From Gimesia fumaroli (GTDB lineage: Bacteria > Planctomycetota > Planctomycetia > Planctomycetales > Planctomycetaceae): a DNA stretch of 64,000 nucleotides. The translations under genes were made by a program, and so were the position numbers. Location of the stretch: the NCBI RefSeq assembly GCF_007754425.1, contig NZ_CP037452.1, positions 4,439,164 through 4,503,163 on the forward strand, written 5' to 3'. The first letter of the stretch is position 1, and every line of letters starts with the position of its first letter. Below the pieces are notes generated by a model. That model ran no database searches. It was given only the letters and a program-made list of their open reading frames with translations, and was not told the origin of the DNA. Shown here piece after piece: positions 46,207 through 54,409 of this stretch.

Positions 46207-47637
46207 ATGGATTGGCTGACAGCAGCTTTAACGCTCTGTGGTTATCTGATCACCCTGGCTCTGATTCCCAACATCCTGCTGAAAAAGAAACGTCACCCGG
46301 TTTCAACGGTCTCCTGGATTCTGACCATTCTGCTGTTACCCGGCCTGGGGGGCATCATCTATCTGTTTTTCGGAATCAACCGCGTCCAGAGACGTTCGCT
46401 CTCCAAAGAAAAAGCCAATCAGTCGCTCGCACCCAAGCTTCCGCAAGTCATACAAAATCAATTGCTCTCCCGGGAAGACTATCTGCCGCTTAATCAGAAT
46501 TTGATGAGGCTGGCACAGAACATCACACACACGGTGCCCACATTTGGAAACCAGATCGAACTCTTAAACGACACAAATCGCACACTGGGGTTGATCAAAC
46601 AGGCAATTATGAACGCCGAGCACTCTCTGCACCTGGAATACTATATCTGGCAGCCAGATCGCTCCGGTACACTCATACGTGATATGCTCATTGAAAAAGC
46701 AAAAGCGGGAGTCGAAGTTCGATTTCTGTATGATGGTTTTGGCTCATTGAATTTACGTAATCGTTTTTTCAAACCGATGCTGGAAGCGGGAATTCAGGTG
46801 GCACCGTTTCTTCCCGGTGCCAGTTTTCGAGAACGATGGTCGTTCAATTTACGGAATCACCGCAAACTGGTCCTCGTCGACGGTAAGATCGCTTTTACGG
46901 GCGGTATGAATATCGGCGATGAATACCTGGGACAGGACGCCGTCCTGGGGTTCTGGCGCGATACGCACCTCAAAATCGAAGGTCCCGAAGCACTGCAGTT
47001 ACAGCAGGTCTTTGCCGAGGACTGGTTTTTTGCGACGGGTGAAGCCTTAACTCAGCCTCAGTACTATCCTCATCCTTCCACAACCGGGAACATCACCGCG
47101 CAAACACTTTCTTCAGGGCCGGAAAAAAACGCCGATGTCTTTTTGACCCTGTTTTTCGCCGCAATCAATGAAGCGCGTGACAGCATTGTACTGGCAACAT
47201 CTTATTTTGTTCCGCCGGAATCACTCACGACCGCTCTCGAATCGGCTGCCCAACGAGGAGTCAAGGTGACACTGCTCGTCGCCGGCAAATCAGCAAACCC
47301 GACCACCGTGTATGCAGGGCGTTCCTATTACGATTCACTGCTGGATGTCGGCGTGGAAATTTATGAATATAACAAAGGTATCATTCACTCAAAATCGCTG
47401 ACCATTGATGGCTGCTGGTCACTGGTAGGAACGGCAAACTTTGACTTCCGCAGCTTAATTCTCAACTTTGAAGTCGGCCTGGCCATCTACGACCGGAAAT
47501 TCGCATCGCGACTCAGAGAATCAATTGAGAACGACCTCCTGGGTGCCGTCAAAATTAGAGAAGAAGATTGGGAGAAACGTAGCAAACTGGTCATTTTACG
47601 ACAAAATCTGTGTCGGCTGTTTGCCCCGGTCATGTAG
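46207..47637 (+). CDS. cls: Cardiolipin synthase-like phospholipase D family protein
   Basis: A 476-residue membrane enzyme. Two N-terminal helices (about 5-24 and 36-56, the PLDc_N region) are followed by two HKD motifs: NHRKLVLVDGKIAFTGGMN at about residue 218-236 and IHSKSLTIDGCWSLVGTANFD at about 396-416. Bacterial Cls condenses two phosphatidylglycerols, or PG with another phospholipid, to cardiolipin. The length (about 480) and arrangement fit. A weak AGAG precedes the ATG. It converges on the heme-binding protein gene. Confidence 0.93.
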   Translation: MDWLTAALTLCGYLITLALIPNILLKKKRHPVSTVSWILTILLLPGLGGIIYLFFGINRVQRRSLSKEKANQSLAPKLPQVIQNQLLSREDYLPLNQNLMRLAQNITHTVPTFGNQIELLNDTNRTLGLIKQAIMNAEHSLHLEYYIWQPDRSGTLIRDMLIEKAKAGVEVRFLYDGFGSLNLRNRFFKPMLEAGIQVAPFLPGASFRERWSFNLRNHRKLVLVDGKIAFTGGMNIGDEYLGQDAVLGFWRDTHLKIEGPEALQLQQVFAEDWFFATGEALTQPQYYPHPSTTGNITAQTLSSGPEKNADVFLTLFFAAINEARDSIVLATSYFVPPESLTTALESAAQRGVKVTLLVAGKSANPTTVYAGRSYYDSLLDVGVEIYEYNKGIIHSKSLTIDGCWSLVGTANFDFRSLILNFEVGLAIYDRKFASRLRESIENDLLGAVKIREEDWEKRSKLVILRQNLCRLFAPVM

Positions 47638-47662
47638 CAGTGCAAACTAAGATCAGCCGCGA

Positions 47663-48901
47663 TTATCGAGTCGTATGCCGATATCCCTGTGAAGCCCCCT
47701 CAGGTAATGTTGTCAGATAGCCAAATAACTGAATCGCTTCTTCCTTGGTCAACAGATTCAGCAATCCTTCCGGCATTGATGACTTTTTCACGGGAATAAT
47801 CTCGTCGACCTCGTCTTTGTTAACCAGTTGCTTCGTGCCTTCGCTAGTTAACAACATGATCTGATCCGGGCCCGCCGCTCCCATCATGCCCGTCAATGTT
47901 TTACCAGCCTCTGTAATAATTGTGAATGTCGGATACTCTTCTGACACAAAGTGCGAGGGAAAGATGGTAGCCGTCATTATTTCTTTCCGCTGTAATCTGC
48001 GACTGACGTGCGTCAGATCGGGTCCCACTTTTTCTCCCAGTTTCCCATAACGGTGACACTTCACACACGTTGCTTTGACATACGCCTTCTCACCCAGTTT
48101 CAAATCAAAAGATTTCTTGGATCGCTTCCGCAACTCGCTCTGTAATTCCTGATATTTCCAGCGACTGTCTTTCGCTTCAACCGGGAGGACTGCAGCCAAC
48201 TCATCAGGATATTTTTCCGCAAACCATTTCTGCCAGGCAAGCATCGGCGACTGCTTCTCACTAGTCAGCTGTTTCAACTGCTTTCCCGTCCAATGCTCTA
48301 ACAGATCAGAGGCAAGTTGCTGCCCTTCCGCATCCTGTTCCAGTCCGACCAGAATGGCCTGGCGAATCCATTGGGCTTTATTCGAGCGTCGACGAAATTT
48401 CGCTAACGTCTTCATGACTGCTTTTGCCTGCTCTCCTTCAACCATATTCAGAGAACGAACTAAAATTCGCCAGTCTGCATCCCGCCGCTGATTTTCCCGG
48501 GCATACCAGCTGATGGCTTCCGCCACATCATTCCGACGTTCCGGATAGGACTCATACAGTTCATGCAGATAGATCAACGTCGGTTCGTCAGCGATCCGTG
48601 CCATCGCGATCAGCAATGCATTGATCGTGCGGTCTGCCTGCTTTTCACGAAGATTTTTGTTTTGTAATTTGATTTCCAGATTGCGTAACGCGGGAAATTC
48701 AGCCCCCGTCATTCGTTCCAGAGGCTGGCCTTCGACCAAAATCCGATAATCCCCCGGAGACACTTCTTCCAGAATAGCGTTTTCCAGGTCTTCAATCGGC
48801 AGCGAGAGAGCAGGTTTCATCGCCATAACCGCCGACGGAATACTGACCAACAATAATACAATCACCGCACTAATACTGCTGAGTCTACTCCCGGTGATCA
48901 T
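47663..48901 (-). CDS. Exported CxxCH heme-binding domain protein
   Basis: A 412-residue protein with a signal peptide (ISAVIVLLLVSIPSAVMA). About 200 helical residues, possibly HEAT-like, precede a C-terminal domain with one heme-attachment motif CVKCH at about residue 277. That is followed by YGKLGEKVGPDLTHVSRRL and IFPSHFVSEEYPTFTIITEAGKTLTG. This matches the planctomycete heme-binding domain that usually ends very large secreted dehydrogenase-like proteins; here it stands on a short helical protein. Electron transfer is inferred from the heme motif. The gene diverges from a thioredoxin-like lipoprotein gene. Confidence 0.87.
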   Translation of the reverse strand: MITGSRLSSISAVIVLLLVSIPSAVMAMKPALSLPIEDLENAILEEVSPGDYRILVEGQPLERMTGAEFPALRNLEIKLQNKNLREKQADRTINALLIAMARIADEPTLIYLHELYESYPERRNDVAEAISWYARENQRRDADWRILVRSLNMVEGEQAKAVMKTLAKFRRRSNKAQWIRQAILVGLEQDAEGQQLASDLLEHWTGKQLKQLTSEKQSPMLAWQKWFAEKYPDELAAVLPVEAKDSRWKYQELQSELRKRSKKSFDLKLGEKAYVKATCVKCHRYGKLGEKVGPDLTHVSRRLQRKEIMTATIFPSHFVSEEYPTFTIITEAGKTLTGMMGAAGPDQIMLLTSEGTKQLVNKDEVDEIIPVKKSSMPEGLLNLLTKEEAIQLFGYLTTLPEGASQGYRHTTR

Positions 48902-49075
48902 GGTTCGTATCCTGTCTATGCCAGAGGCTCGGCCTTAGATGCTAAAATGAAATCTGATTCCTAATCTTACTGAAGATAGCAGGCCGCACACTATGTTCAT
49001 TTCCCGTTTTTGTTTAAAATTTAGCCAGTTCAACTTGAAAGAGAACGATAATTCACTGGTTGGATCAGAACAGAA
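48902..49075. other. First part of a 325-base divergent intergenic region
   Basis: The gene-free interval runs 48902-49226, between the divergent heme-binding and thioredoxin-like genes. Its second half holds the inverted REP-like pair. Promoters for both genes must lie here; no convincing -35/-10 pair is seen. Confidence 0.4.
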
Positions 49076-49147
49076 TTGAGCGGAATGGCGCTAGCCACCG
49101 GTACAATGCCAGATAATATTTCGGGCGGCTAGCACCGTACCACTCAA
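49076..49147. repeat. Inverted pair of a 24-base REP-like unit
   Basis: The reverse complement of 49076-49099 and the unit 49124-49147 (GGCGGCTAGCACCGTACCAC, then TCAA) agree at 19 of 24 bases and are separated by 24 bases. The core GGCTAGCGCC is very similar to GGCTAACGCC in the pair at 31158-31245, so both pairs appear to belong to one family. Here the pair lies between divergent genes. Confidence 0.65.
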
Positions 49148-49226
49148 CAATAATTCATCGTGACTGTCTTTCTCTTGAGAGCAAGTCAGCTTGTTTAAAA
49201 TTTTTTCCGACGTTCAGGGACGAAAC

Positions 49227-49865
49227 ATGATCGCAACACATTCCACCTGCCGAAACCAGTTCCCCATCATCCTCGCATTGACACTGCTCTTGTTTTCCAT
49301 TGGATGTACCGCCCAAAAAGAATCCAAACCAGAGAGCACAAAAACAGAGGCATCCAGTCAAACCGAGGTCGAAGCCCCTGCTGAAATATCTAAACCGGAA
49401 AAAACCATCGAGATCACACTGACCTTATCCGACGACAAAGGCTTTCAGGAAATCCTCGAACAACAAAAAGGGAAAGTCGTGCTCGTCGATTTCTGGGCGC
49501 TCTGGTGTGTTCCTTGTAGAAAGAATTTCCATCATACTGTCGAATGGAAAACGAAATTCGCCGAACAGGGCCTGACGGTCATTTCCGTCAGTATGGATGA
49601 ATCCGATGAAGACACGCAAAAAGAGGTCTTGGAGTTTCTGGAAGAACAGGATGCCCAGTTCACAAATATACTGGCGACAGCATCCGACGATCAGGATCCA
49701 ATGAAAACATTTGGAATTGATAACGATACTTTACCACATTATCGAATTTACGATCGAACTGGATCACTCGTCAAGAAATTTTATTTTAAGGAACCAGATC
49801 AGAGCTTCACCCAGGCAGATATCGAGACTGCTTTAGAGACAACTCTGAAACAGAAACCGGAATAA
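49227..49865 (+). CDS. TlpA/ResA-like thioredoxin-fold lipoprotein
   Basis: A 212-residue lipoprotein: hydrophobic start, lipobox FSIGC near residue 27, then a Glu/Thr-rich linker. The thioredoxin fold starts near residue 80 with VLVDFWALWCVPCRKN, containing the redox pair CVPC, followed by SVSMDESDED and the cis-Pro TLPHYRIYD. It probably reduces or transfers disulfides outside the cytoplasm, for example in cytochrome maturation; the neighbouring divergent CxxCH gene makes this plausible. The ATG at 49227 has AGGGAC eight bases upstream; an upstream TTG at 49191 is less likely. Confidence 0.9.
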   Translation: MIATHSTCRNQFPIILALTLLLFSIGCTAQKESKPESTKTEASSQTEVEAPAEISKPEKTIEITLTLSDDKGFQEILEQQKGKVVLVDFWALWCVPCRKNFHHTVEWKTKFAEQGLTVISVSMDESDEDTQKEVLEFLEEQDAQFTNILATASDDQDPMKTFGIDNDTLPHYRIYDRTGSLVKKFYFKEPDQSFTQADIETALETTLKQKPE

Positions 49866-49892
49866 CCGCCTTTTCTCGATTGAGTGGAAAAC

Positions 49893-50933
49893 ATGATCCG
49901 TAAACTCTGGTCGACCTGCATTGATGAACTGTTCGGCTTTTATCTCCTGCATCGGTTTTTCTATTACCAGAAACAACCGCTGGTCGTTTCCAACGCAGGC
50001 GAATCGGTCCCCGAACTCCACAGCGGAGATCTGACCACGTTTTTTTCGCCCGTTCCCACAGCGGCACAACTGGAATATCAGCCCCGACTAAGACCGGCAT
50101 CGAAGCTTACATTTGATGCCGCCGAGGTCGAGGATTTCCAATTCCTCAGTTCGATTCAAACGACGTTTCCTGAGAATGATCTGGTAAAAGGCCGCCACTG
50201 GAAATCGACGGCTGTCTCACGCGAATCGGGAGCATCGCCGCGTTATACCGTGGTCGCCGTCGATGGAATCGTGCAGATGGGAATCCGCAGTTTTAACAGG
50301 CTTGCACAACGTCTCACGCCCTGCGGCGTGGATGTCGTTATGCTGGACAGCCCGTTTAACTACCGACGCACGCCGGCAGGCTATCGTCCCGGACAACTGA
50401 TTGCCGGCGGTAACCTGGATCATCAGCTCACCGTCGCCCGTCAAGGCGTACTGGACCTTTGGAGCCTGATTCTCGCTTTGCAAAACCAGGGACATCAGAT
50501 CGGTCTCGTGGGCATCAGTCACGGTGCCTGGATGTCCCTGACAGCGGCCTTGTTAATCGATCAGCTCGAATTCGTGATGGCGATCACCCCCCCCGTTGAC
50601 CTGTTCCATATCCTGGAAGAAGGGGGAACAGTTGTAAACGCGATTCGCCGTGGTGTCGGCGATGATGTCACTGAACCGGAACGGCTGGAACAACTCACCC
50701 GCCCCCTGGTAGTCCCCAACTGGCAGCCCCGTCTGGATGCTTCTGCCATCCACCTGCACGTCGCCGACTTCGATCGCTTTGTTCCCTCATTCCGCATTCA
50801 AGCACTGGCCGAACAATGGCAGGCAAAATCCTCCCACCATCGATTAGGTCATATCGAAGCCACCACAGGTCCGAAAGTCGTCGCACAGGTCGCGGAAGAC
50901 GTTCTTGATTTCTGGAATTTGAAGCCGCAGTAA
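49893..50933 (+). CDS. Alpha/beta hydrolase family protein
   Basis: A 346-residue protein. The nucleophile elbow GISHGAW (GxSxG) is in the middle (about residue 208). MLDSPFNYRRTPAGYRPG and LHVADFDRFVPS resemble the oxyanion and Asp regions, and RLGHIEATTG the catalytic His. The general order resembles ABHD18-like (DUF2048) hydrolases; the similarity is from memory. No signal peptide is evident. It lies 27 bases after the thioredoxin-like gene, probably co-transcribed. The substrate is unknown. Confidence 0.8.
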   Translation: MIRKLWSTCIDELFGFYLLHRFFYYQKQPLVVSNAGESVPELHSGDLTTFFSPVPTAAQLEYQPRLRPASKLTFDAAEVEDFQFLSSIQTTFPENDLVKGRHWKSTAVSRESGASPRYTVVAVDGIVQMGIRSFNRLAQRLTPCGVDVVMLDSPFNYRRTPAGYRPGQLIAGGNLDHQLTVARQGVLDLWSLILALQNQGHQIGLVGISHGAWMSLTAALLIDQLEFVMAITPPVDLFHILEEGGTVVNAIRRGVGDDVTEPERLEQLTRPLVVPNWQPRLDASAIHLHVADFDRFVPSFRIQALAEQWQAKSSHHRLGHIEATTGPKVVAQVAEDVLDFWNLKPQ

Positions 50934-51264
50934 CATTTTTTTGAGCGCTCAAAATTTGCAGATCATTCACAGGAAATCGCCGCGTAAACACCAACCGTTA
51001 TAATCTGTATGACCTGTCTCAATTCACTGACGTTTCTATTTTTCTATCCAGATTTCGTTGATTAAATGCATCATGTTGTCGCTTCGCAACTTATTCTTTC
51101 AGCATAGCCTCAATTGCAGAATGACTTGATCGTCTTCTGCTCAGTTGAAGCTTCCAGTGGGCCAGCTTTTTTATCTATTCAGTTAGATAAAAGAATTTAA
51201 TTCGTCTTTATAGTAAACCTATTTTGATTCAGTTCAAAAAAGGGAAGCTGCCAAGGGAGCAACT
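50934..51264. other. Gene-free 331-base stretch with a 16-base palindrome
   Basis: The perfect palindrome TTTTGAGCGCTCAAAA (50939-50954) lies six bases past the hydrolase stop. A TATAAT (50999-51004) occurs without a good -35 box. The rest is A/T-rich leader before the CBS gene. No ORF with a ribosome site is present. Confidence 0.5.
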
Positions 51265-51795
51265 ATGCAGGTACGAGTTCGCGATTTAATGACGGTCAAT
51301 CCGGTCAGTGTGCTGACAGGAACAAGCCTCCAGGAAGCGGCGACGCAAATGATCCTGGCTGAATCTGCTGAGATCTATGTGATCGATCAGCAACAAAGGC
51401 TCATCGGGGTAGTACCCGATTATGCGATTCTCAAGCACAAACTGATGCATCAGCATCTGAATGATCCCATCGACTCGATAATGAATGTGCAACTCGAGTC
51501 ACTCTCCCCCGAAGACGACGCACTGCAACTGGCCCACCTGTTTCGTGATCGCCGCAATAGCTGCATGGCTGTTACCGAGCAAGGTCGACTGGTTGGCAAA
51601 CTGAGTTGCCGGGATCTCTTTCGCACCATCATGACACTGGATTCAATTGAATCAACAGAAGAACAGTCATCAGTAGCAGATTCACAATCCACAGCAGAAT
51701 CCGATTCACCTGCTTCTTCGATGAACCCACCTCACCTCAACCGCTACAGTCTGAGAAAACAACTGCTCCAGTTAAACGGCCCCAAATGCAAGTAA
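51265..51795 (+). CDS. CBS-domain pair protein
   Basis: A 176-residue protein with two CBS motifs: residues 1-60 (VRDLMTVNPVSVLTGTSLQEAA, then LIGVVPDYAIL) and 65-130 (SIMNVQLESLSPEDDALQLA, then LVGKLSCRDLF). The tail of about 45 residues is Ser/Glu-rich and low in complexity. CBS pairs bind adenosine nucleotides and sense energy state. AAGGGAG lies seven bases before the ATG. It is a stand-alone regulator with no partner domain, and converges with the uracil-DNA glycosylase gene. Confidence 0.9.
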   Translation: MQVRVRDLMTVNPVSVLTGTSLQEAATQMILAESAEIYVIDQQQRLIGVVPDYAILKHKLMHQHLNDPIDSIMNVQLESLSPEDDALQLAHLFRDRRNSCMAVTEQGRLVGKLSCRDLFRTIMTLDSIESTEEQSSVADSQSTAESDSPASSMNPPHLNRYSLRKQLLQLNGPKCK

Positions 51796-51810
51796 CCTGC
51801 CTCTAACCTG

Positions 51811-52719
51811 TCAGCTTTGGGCCTTTAAATCTACGCCCATATCTGCAAACAGGTAAATCATATCATCCCAGACATTCTTCTTCGCGGAAGGATTACGCAA
51901 CAAATACGAGGGATGGTATGTGCAGACAACCCGCGCCCGACCATACTCATAAAACTGTCCCCGCATCTTCCCGATCGGCAACTCGGAATGTAGCAGATTC
52001 TTCGCCGCCACTGAGCCCCAGCAGACAATGTAGTCGGGATCGACGATCTCAATCTGGGCATCCAGAAATCCACGGCAGTTATCAGCTTCTTCGTTTGTCG
52101 GATTCCGGTTTCCCGGCGGTCGACAACGCAGAATATTTGCGATGTAAATGTCGCTGCGTTTTATCTGGCAGGCTTCGATAATCTTATCCATCAACTTCCC
52201 TGCCCGACCAACGAACGGTTCTCCCTGTTTATCCTCGTCGGCACCGGGGGCTTCGCCGATAAACATGATTTTAGCTTTTGGATTCCCCACGCCAAAGACG
52301 GTTTGCGTTCGTGTTGAAGCCAGCTCCGGGCATTTTTTACATTTCGCAACCTTCGCGGCAACGATCTCCAACTCTGCCTGTCGTTCGGCTTTGGTCAATT
52401 TCGATTTTGCTGTTCGAGCCACACTCATTTCCTTTCGAGGGGTTTCAGTCTCGTTGACGACATCACGGGGCGCGATCTCGGCCGGTGCCGACGGCAGGGG
52501 TGATCCCGCTTCCAGCACCGGTTGTGTTTCCCTCTGAACCGGAGAGGGCTCAGGAGGCTGAGACACAACGGGCGCAGCCGGTTGAATCGCGGGAGCTTCT
52601 TCGACAGGCGGTTGTGGAACCGGAGCCATACGCTTCAAATGCGTGACTCCCGCACGTTGCCAGCTTTCAATTAATTGGCGGGCTGCCCGCTGCGAACGTC
52701 GGTCCGCACTTTCATTCAT
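51811..52719 (-). CDS. Uracil-DNA glycosylase, family 4 (Fe-S)
   Basis: A 302-residue protein whose C-terminal 190 residues are a family 4 UDG, excising uracil from DNA. Motifs are [20 protein letters not shown] and the late TYHPSYLLR. The four iron-sulfur cysteines are visible: CKKC, then RCRPP and NCRGF 16 residues apart, as in the family. The N-terminal 115 residues are an unusual Pro/Glu/Gln-rich extension preceded by a short helical basic segment, probably a disordered linker. The gene converges with the CBS gene. Confidence 0.92.
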   Translation of the reverse strand: MNESADRRSQRAARQLIESWQRAGVTHLKRMAPVPQPPVEEAPAIQPAAPVVSQPPEPSPVQRETQPVLEAGSPLPSAPAEIAPRDVVNETETPRKEMSVARTAKSKLTKAERQAELEIVAAKVAKCKKCPELASTRTQTVFGVGNPKAKIMFIGEAPGADEDKQGEPFVGRAGKLMDKIIEACQIKRSDIYIANILRCRPPGNRNPTNEEADNCRGFLDAQIEIVDPDYIVCWGSVAAKNLLHSELPIGKMRGQFYEYGRARVVCTYHPSYLLRNPSAKKNVWDDMIYLFADMGVDLKAQS

Positions 52720-52735
52720 GACGCATGACCTGTCT

Positions 52736-54064
52736 TTATCGTTTCACCTTACAGCCCGGCACTGCAGCTTTGAACTTATCGACACCTTCATCAGTCACTT
52801 GAGAGAAACTGAGCTGAAGCTCTTTGAGATTTTTCAAAGCAGCCAGCTTCTCCAGGCCCGCATCACCAATTTCTGTTTTACTCAAATTGAGATATTCCAG
52901 TTTTTTGAGCGGCAACAACGCATCTAATCCGTCATCGGTGATCTGTGTTCCTTCCAGATTGAGACGATTCAATTCGGTGAAACCAGAAATGACCTTCAGA
53001 CCCTCGTCTGTGGTTCCCGTTCCCCACAGCCCCAGCCGCGTCAGTTTCTTCAGATCTTTGATCTGTTCCAACCCTGGGTCACCGATCATTGATTCATCCA
53101 AGTCGAGATAAGTCAGATTTGTCAAACCGGACAGATTCTTCATCCCTTCATCGGTCACCACGGTATCTCGCAAATGCAGTGTCTGGAGATTTTTCATGTC
53201 CTTGATGTTCTCAATACCGGGATTGCCCACAAAGTCCCGCCGTAAATGCAACGCTTCCATGTTGGTCATGTTTTTCAGATGCTTCATACCCTCATCGGAA
53301 ATCTCGGTATCGTCCAGTTCCAGCGAAACCAGATTTTTATCCTTGAGCAGTTCCAGCGTTTTATCGGAAATATTGCGTCCCCACGTATTCAACCGCTGCA
53401 GATTGGGAAGTTGCGCGACATCTTTCATACCTTCGTCGGTCACCTGAGTCGCCTGTACCTTGAGCACTTTCAGGTTCTTCATCCCTTTGATCAACGGCAT
53501 CCCTTCATCGTTGATTTCTTTATTGAACCGCAGATCCAGGTCTTTCAACTTGGGAAATGCGGCAACCACTTTCAAAGCATCATTGGTAATATTCGTCGCC
53601 CGCAGTGAAAGCACCTGCAGATCCTGTAGATCAGCCAGATTCTTGACCCCTTCGTCACCGATGGCGGTCGCCTCCAGATTTAAGAACCACAGTTTTTTCT
53701 TCTTGCCGATCTCTTCGGTCGCCGTATCGGTAAAATTGGGGCCCCAGATGGTCAATCGCTCCAGTGAAGGCAGACCCTCTAGATGCTTCAGGTCCTCATC
53801 TTTGGCGTTCGTGCCTTTCAAATCCAGAATCAGCACGCGTCCATCATCCGAAAGCACCATCTTCGCATCCAGGTCTTTAAATGCCTGAACGGCTTCAGGC
53901 GAATCCGGTTCCGCCGCCGACTTCTGTTTCGCATCCTTTGCCTGTTCACCCGCACCGGTTGAGCTCGACTTTTCTTGAGAGGCAGGAGTCGGGGGCGCAC
54001 TCGAACTGGGGCATCCCGTTAACAGACATAAACCTACCAGAGAAAGAATCGCTTTCATTTTCAT
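52736..54064 (-). CDS. Leucine-rich-repeat lipoprotein
   Basis: A 442-residue lipoprotein with lipobox LLTGC near residue 18, a Ser/Pro/Ala linker, then 14 leucine-rich repeats of about 24 residues (consensus LxxLxLxxTxITDEGLxxLxxLxN). The bulk of the repeats are intact; the 8th is irregular. A surface or periplasmic binding role is expected from the fold; no ligand is known. The ATG at 54064 has AAGGG eight bases upstream. It ends 17 bases from the glycosylase start on the same strand and may be in one operon. Confidence 0.92.
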   Translation of the reverse strand: MKMKAILSLVGLCLLTGCPSSSAPPTPASQEKSSSTGAGEQAKDAKQKSAAEPDSPEAVQAFKDLDAKMVLSDDGRVLILDLKGTNAKDEDLKHLEGLPSLERLTIWGPNFTDTATEEIGKKKKLWFLNLEATAIGDEGVKNLADLQDLQVLSLRATNITNDALKVVAAFPKLKDLDLRFNKEINDEGMPLIKGMKNLKVLKVQATQVTDEGMKDVAQLPNLQRLNTWGRNISDKTLELLKDKNLVSLELDDTEISDEGMKHLKNMTNMEALHLRRDFVGNPGIENIKDMKNLQTLHLRDTVVTDEGMKNLSGLTNLTYLDLDESMIGDPGLEQIKDLKKLTRLGLWGTGTTDEGLKVISGFTELNRLNLEGTQITDDGLDALLPLKKLEYLNLSKTEIGDAGLEKLAALKNLKELQLSFSQVTDEGVDKFKAAVPGCKVKR

Positions 54065-54409
54065 ACTAACATCCCTTGTTGTGCTCGATCCGGCTCATAA
54101 ATTCAGTTGTTCAAATCATTTTGAGAGAGCATAACAGATTCTCAAATGTCTTTCAGCTTTCAAGACGAAAACCAATCAACATCAAAGATTCATCGAACCC
54201 TCCTACGATACTAACAATGATCCCCAAAATAGACCGCTGGCAGAAACATTGCAATTCAAAGCATCTGTTTTCTGCAACTACTTGCGATTCCCTACCCAAA
54301 CCGAGTATACTCAAAAGGCATAAACGCGCCCCGATGCGTTTAGCTTGATGACAGACCTGTTTACCAGCCCGTACCAGATTACGACGCCAATAAATCAAAG
54401 GATCTACAA
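54065..54409. other. Divergent intergenic region, 345 bases
   Basis: It separates the LRR lipoprotein gene (minus) from the propeller gene (plus). A candidate plus-strand promoter is entered separately (54282-54311). The 10-base palindrome GAGTATACTC (54303-54312) overlaps its -10 box. No ORF with coding character is seen. Confidence 0.45.
54282..54311 (+). promoter_or_regulatory. Candidate sigma-70-type promoter of the propeller gene
   Basis: TTGCGA (54282-54287) and TATACT (54306-54311) are 18 bases apart, close to the consensus for a housekeeping promoter. The transcript would begin near 54318, about 90 bases before the GTG start at 54410. Sequence match only. Confidence 0.4.
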
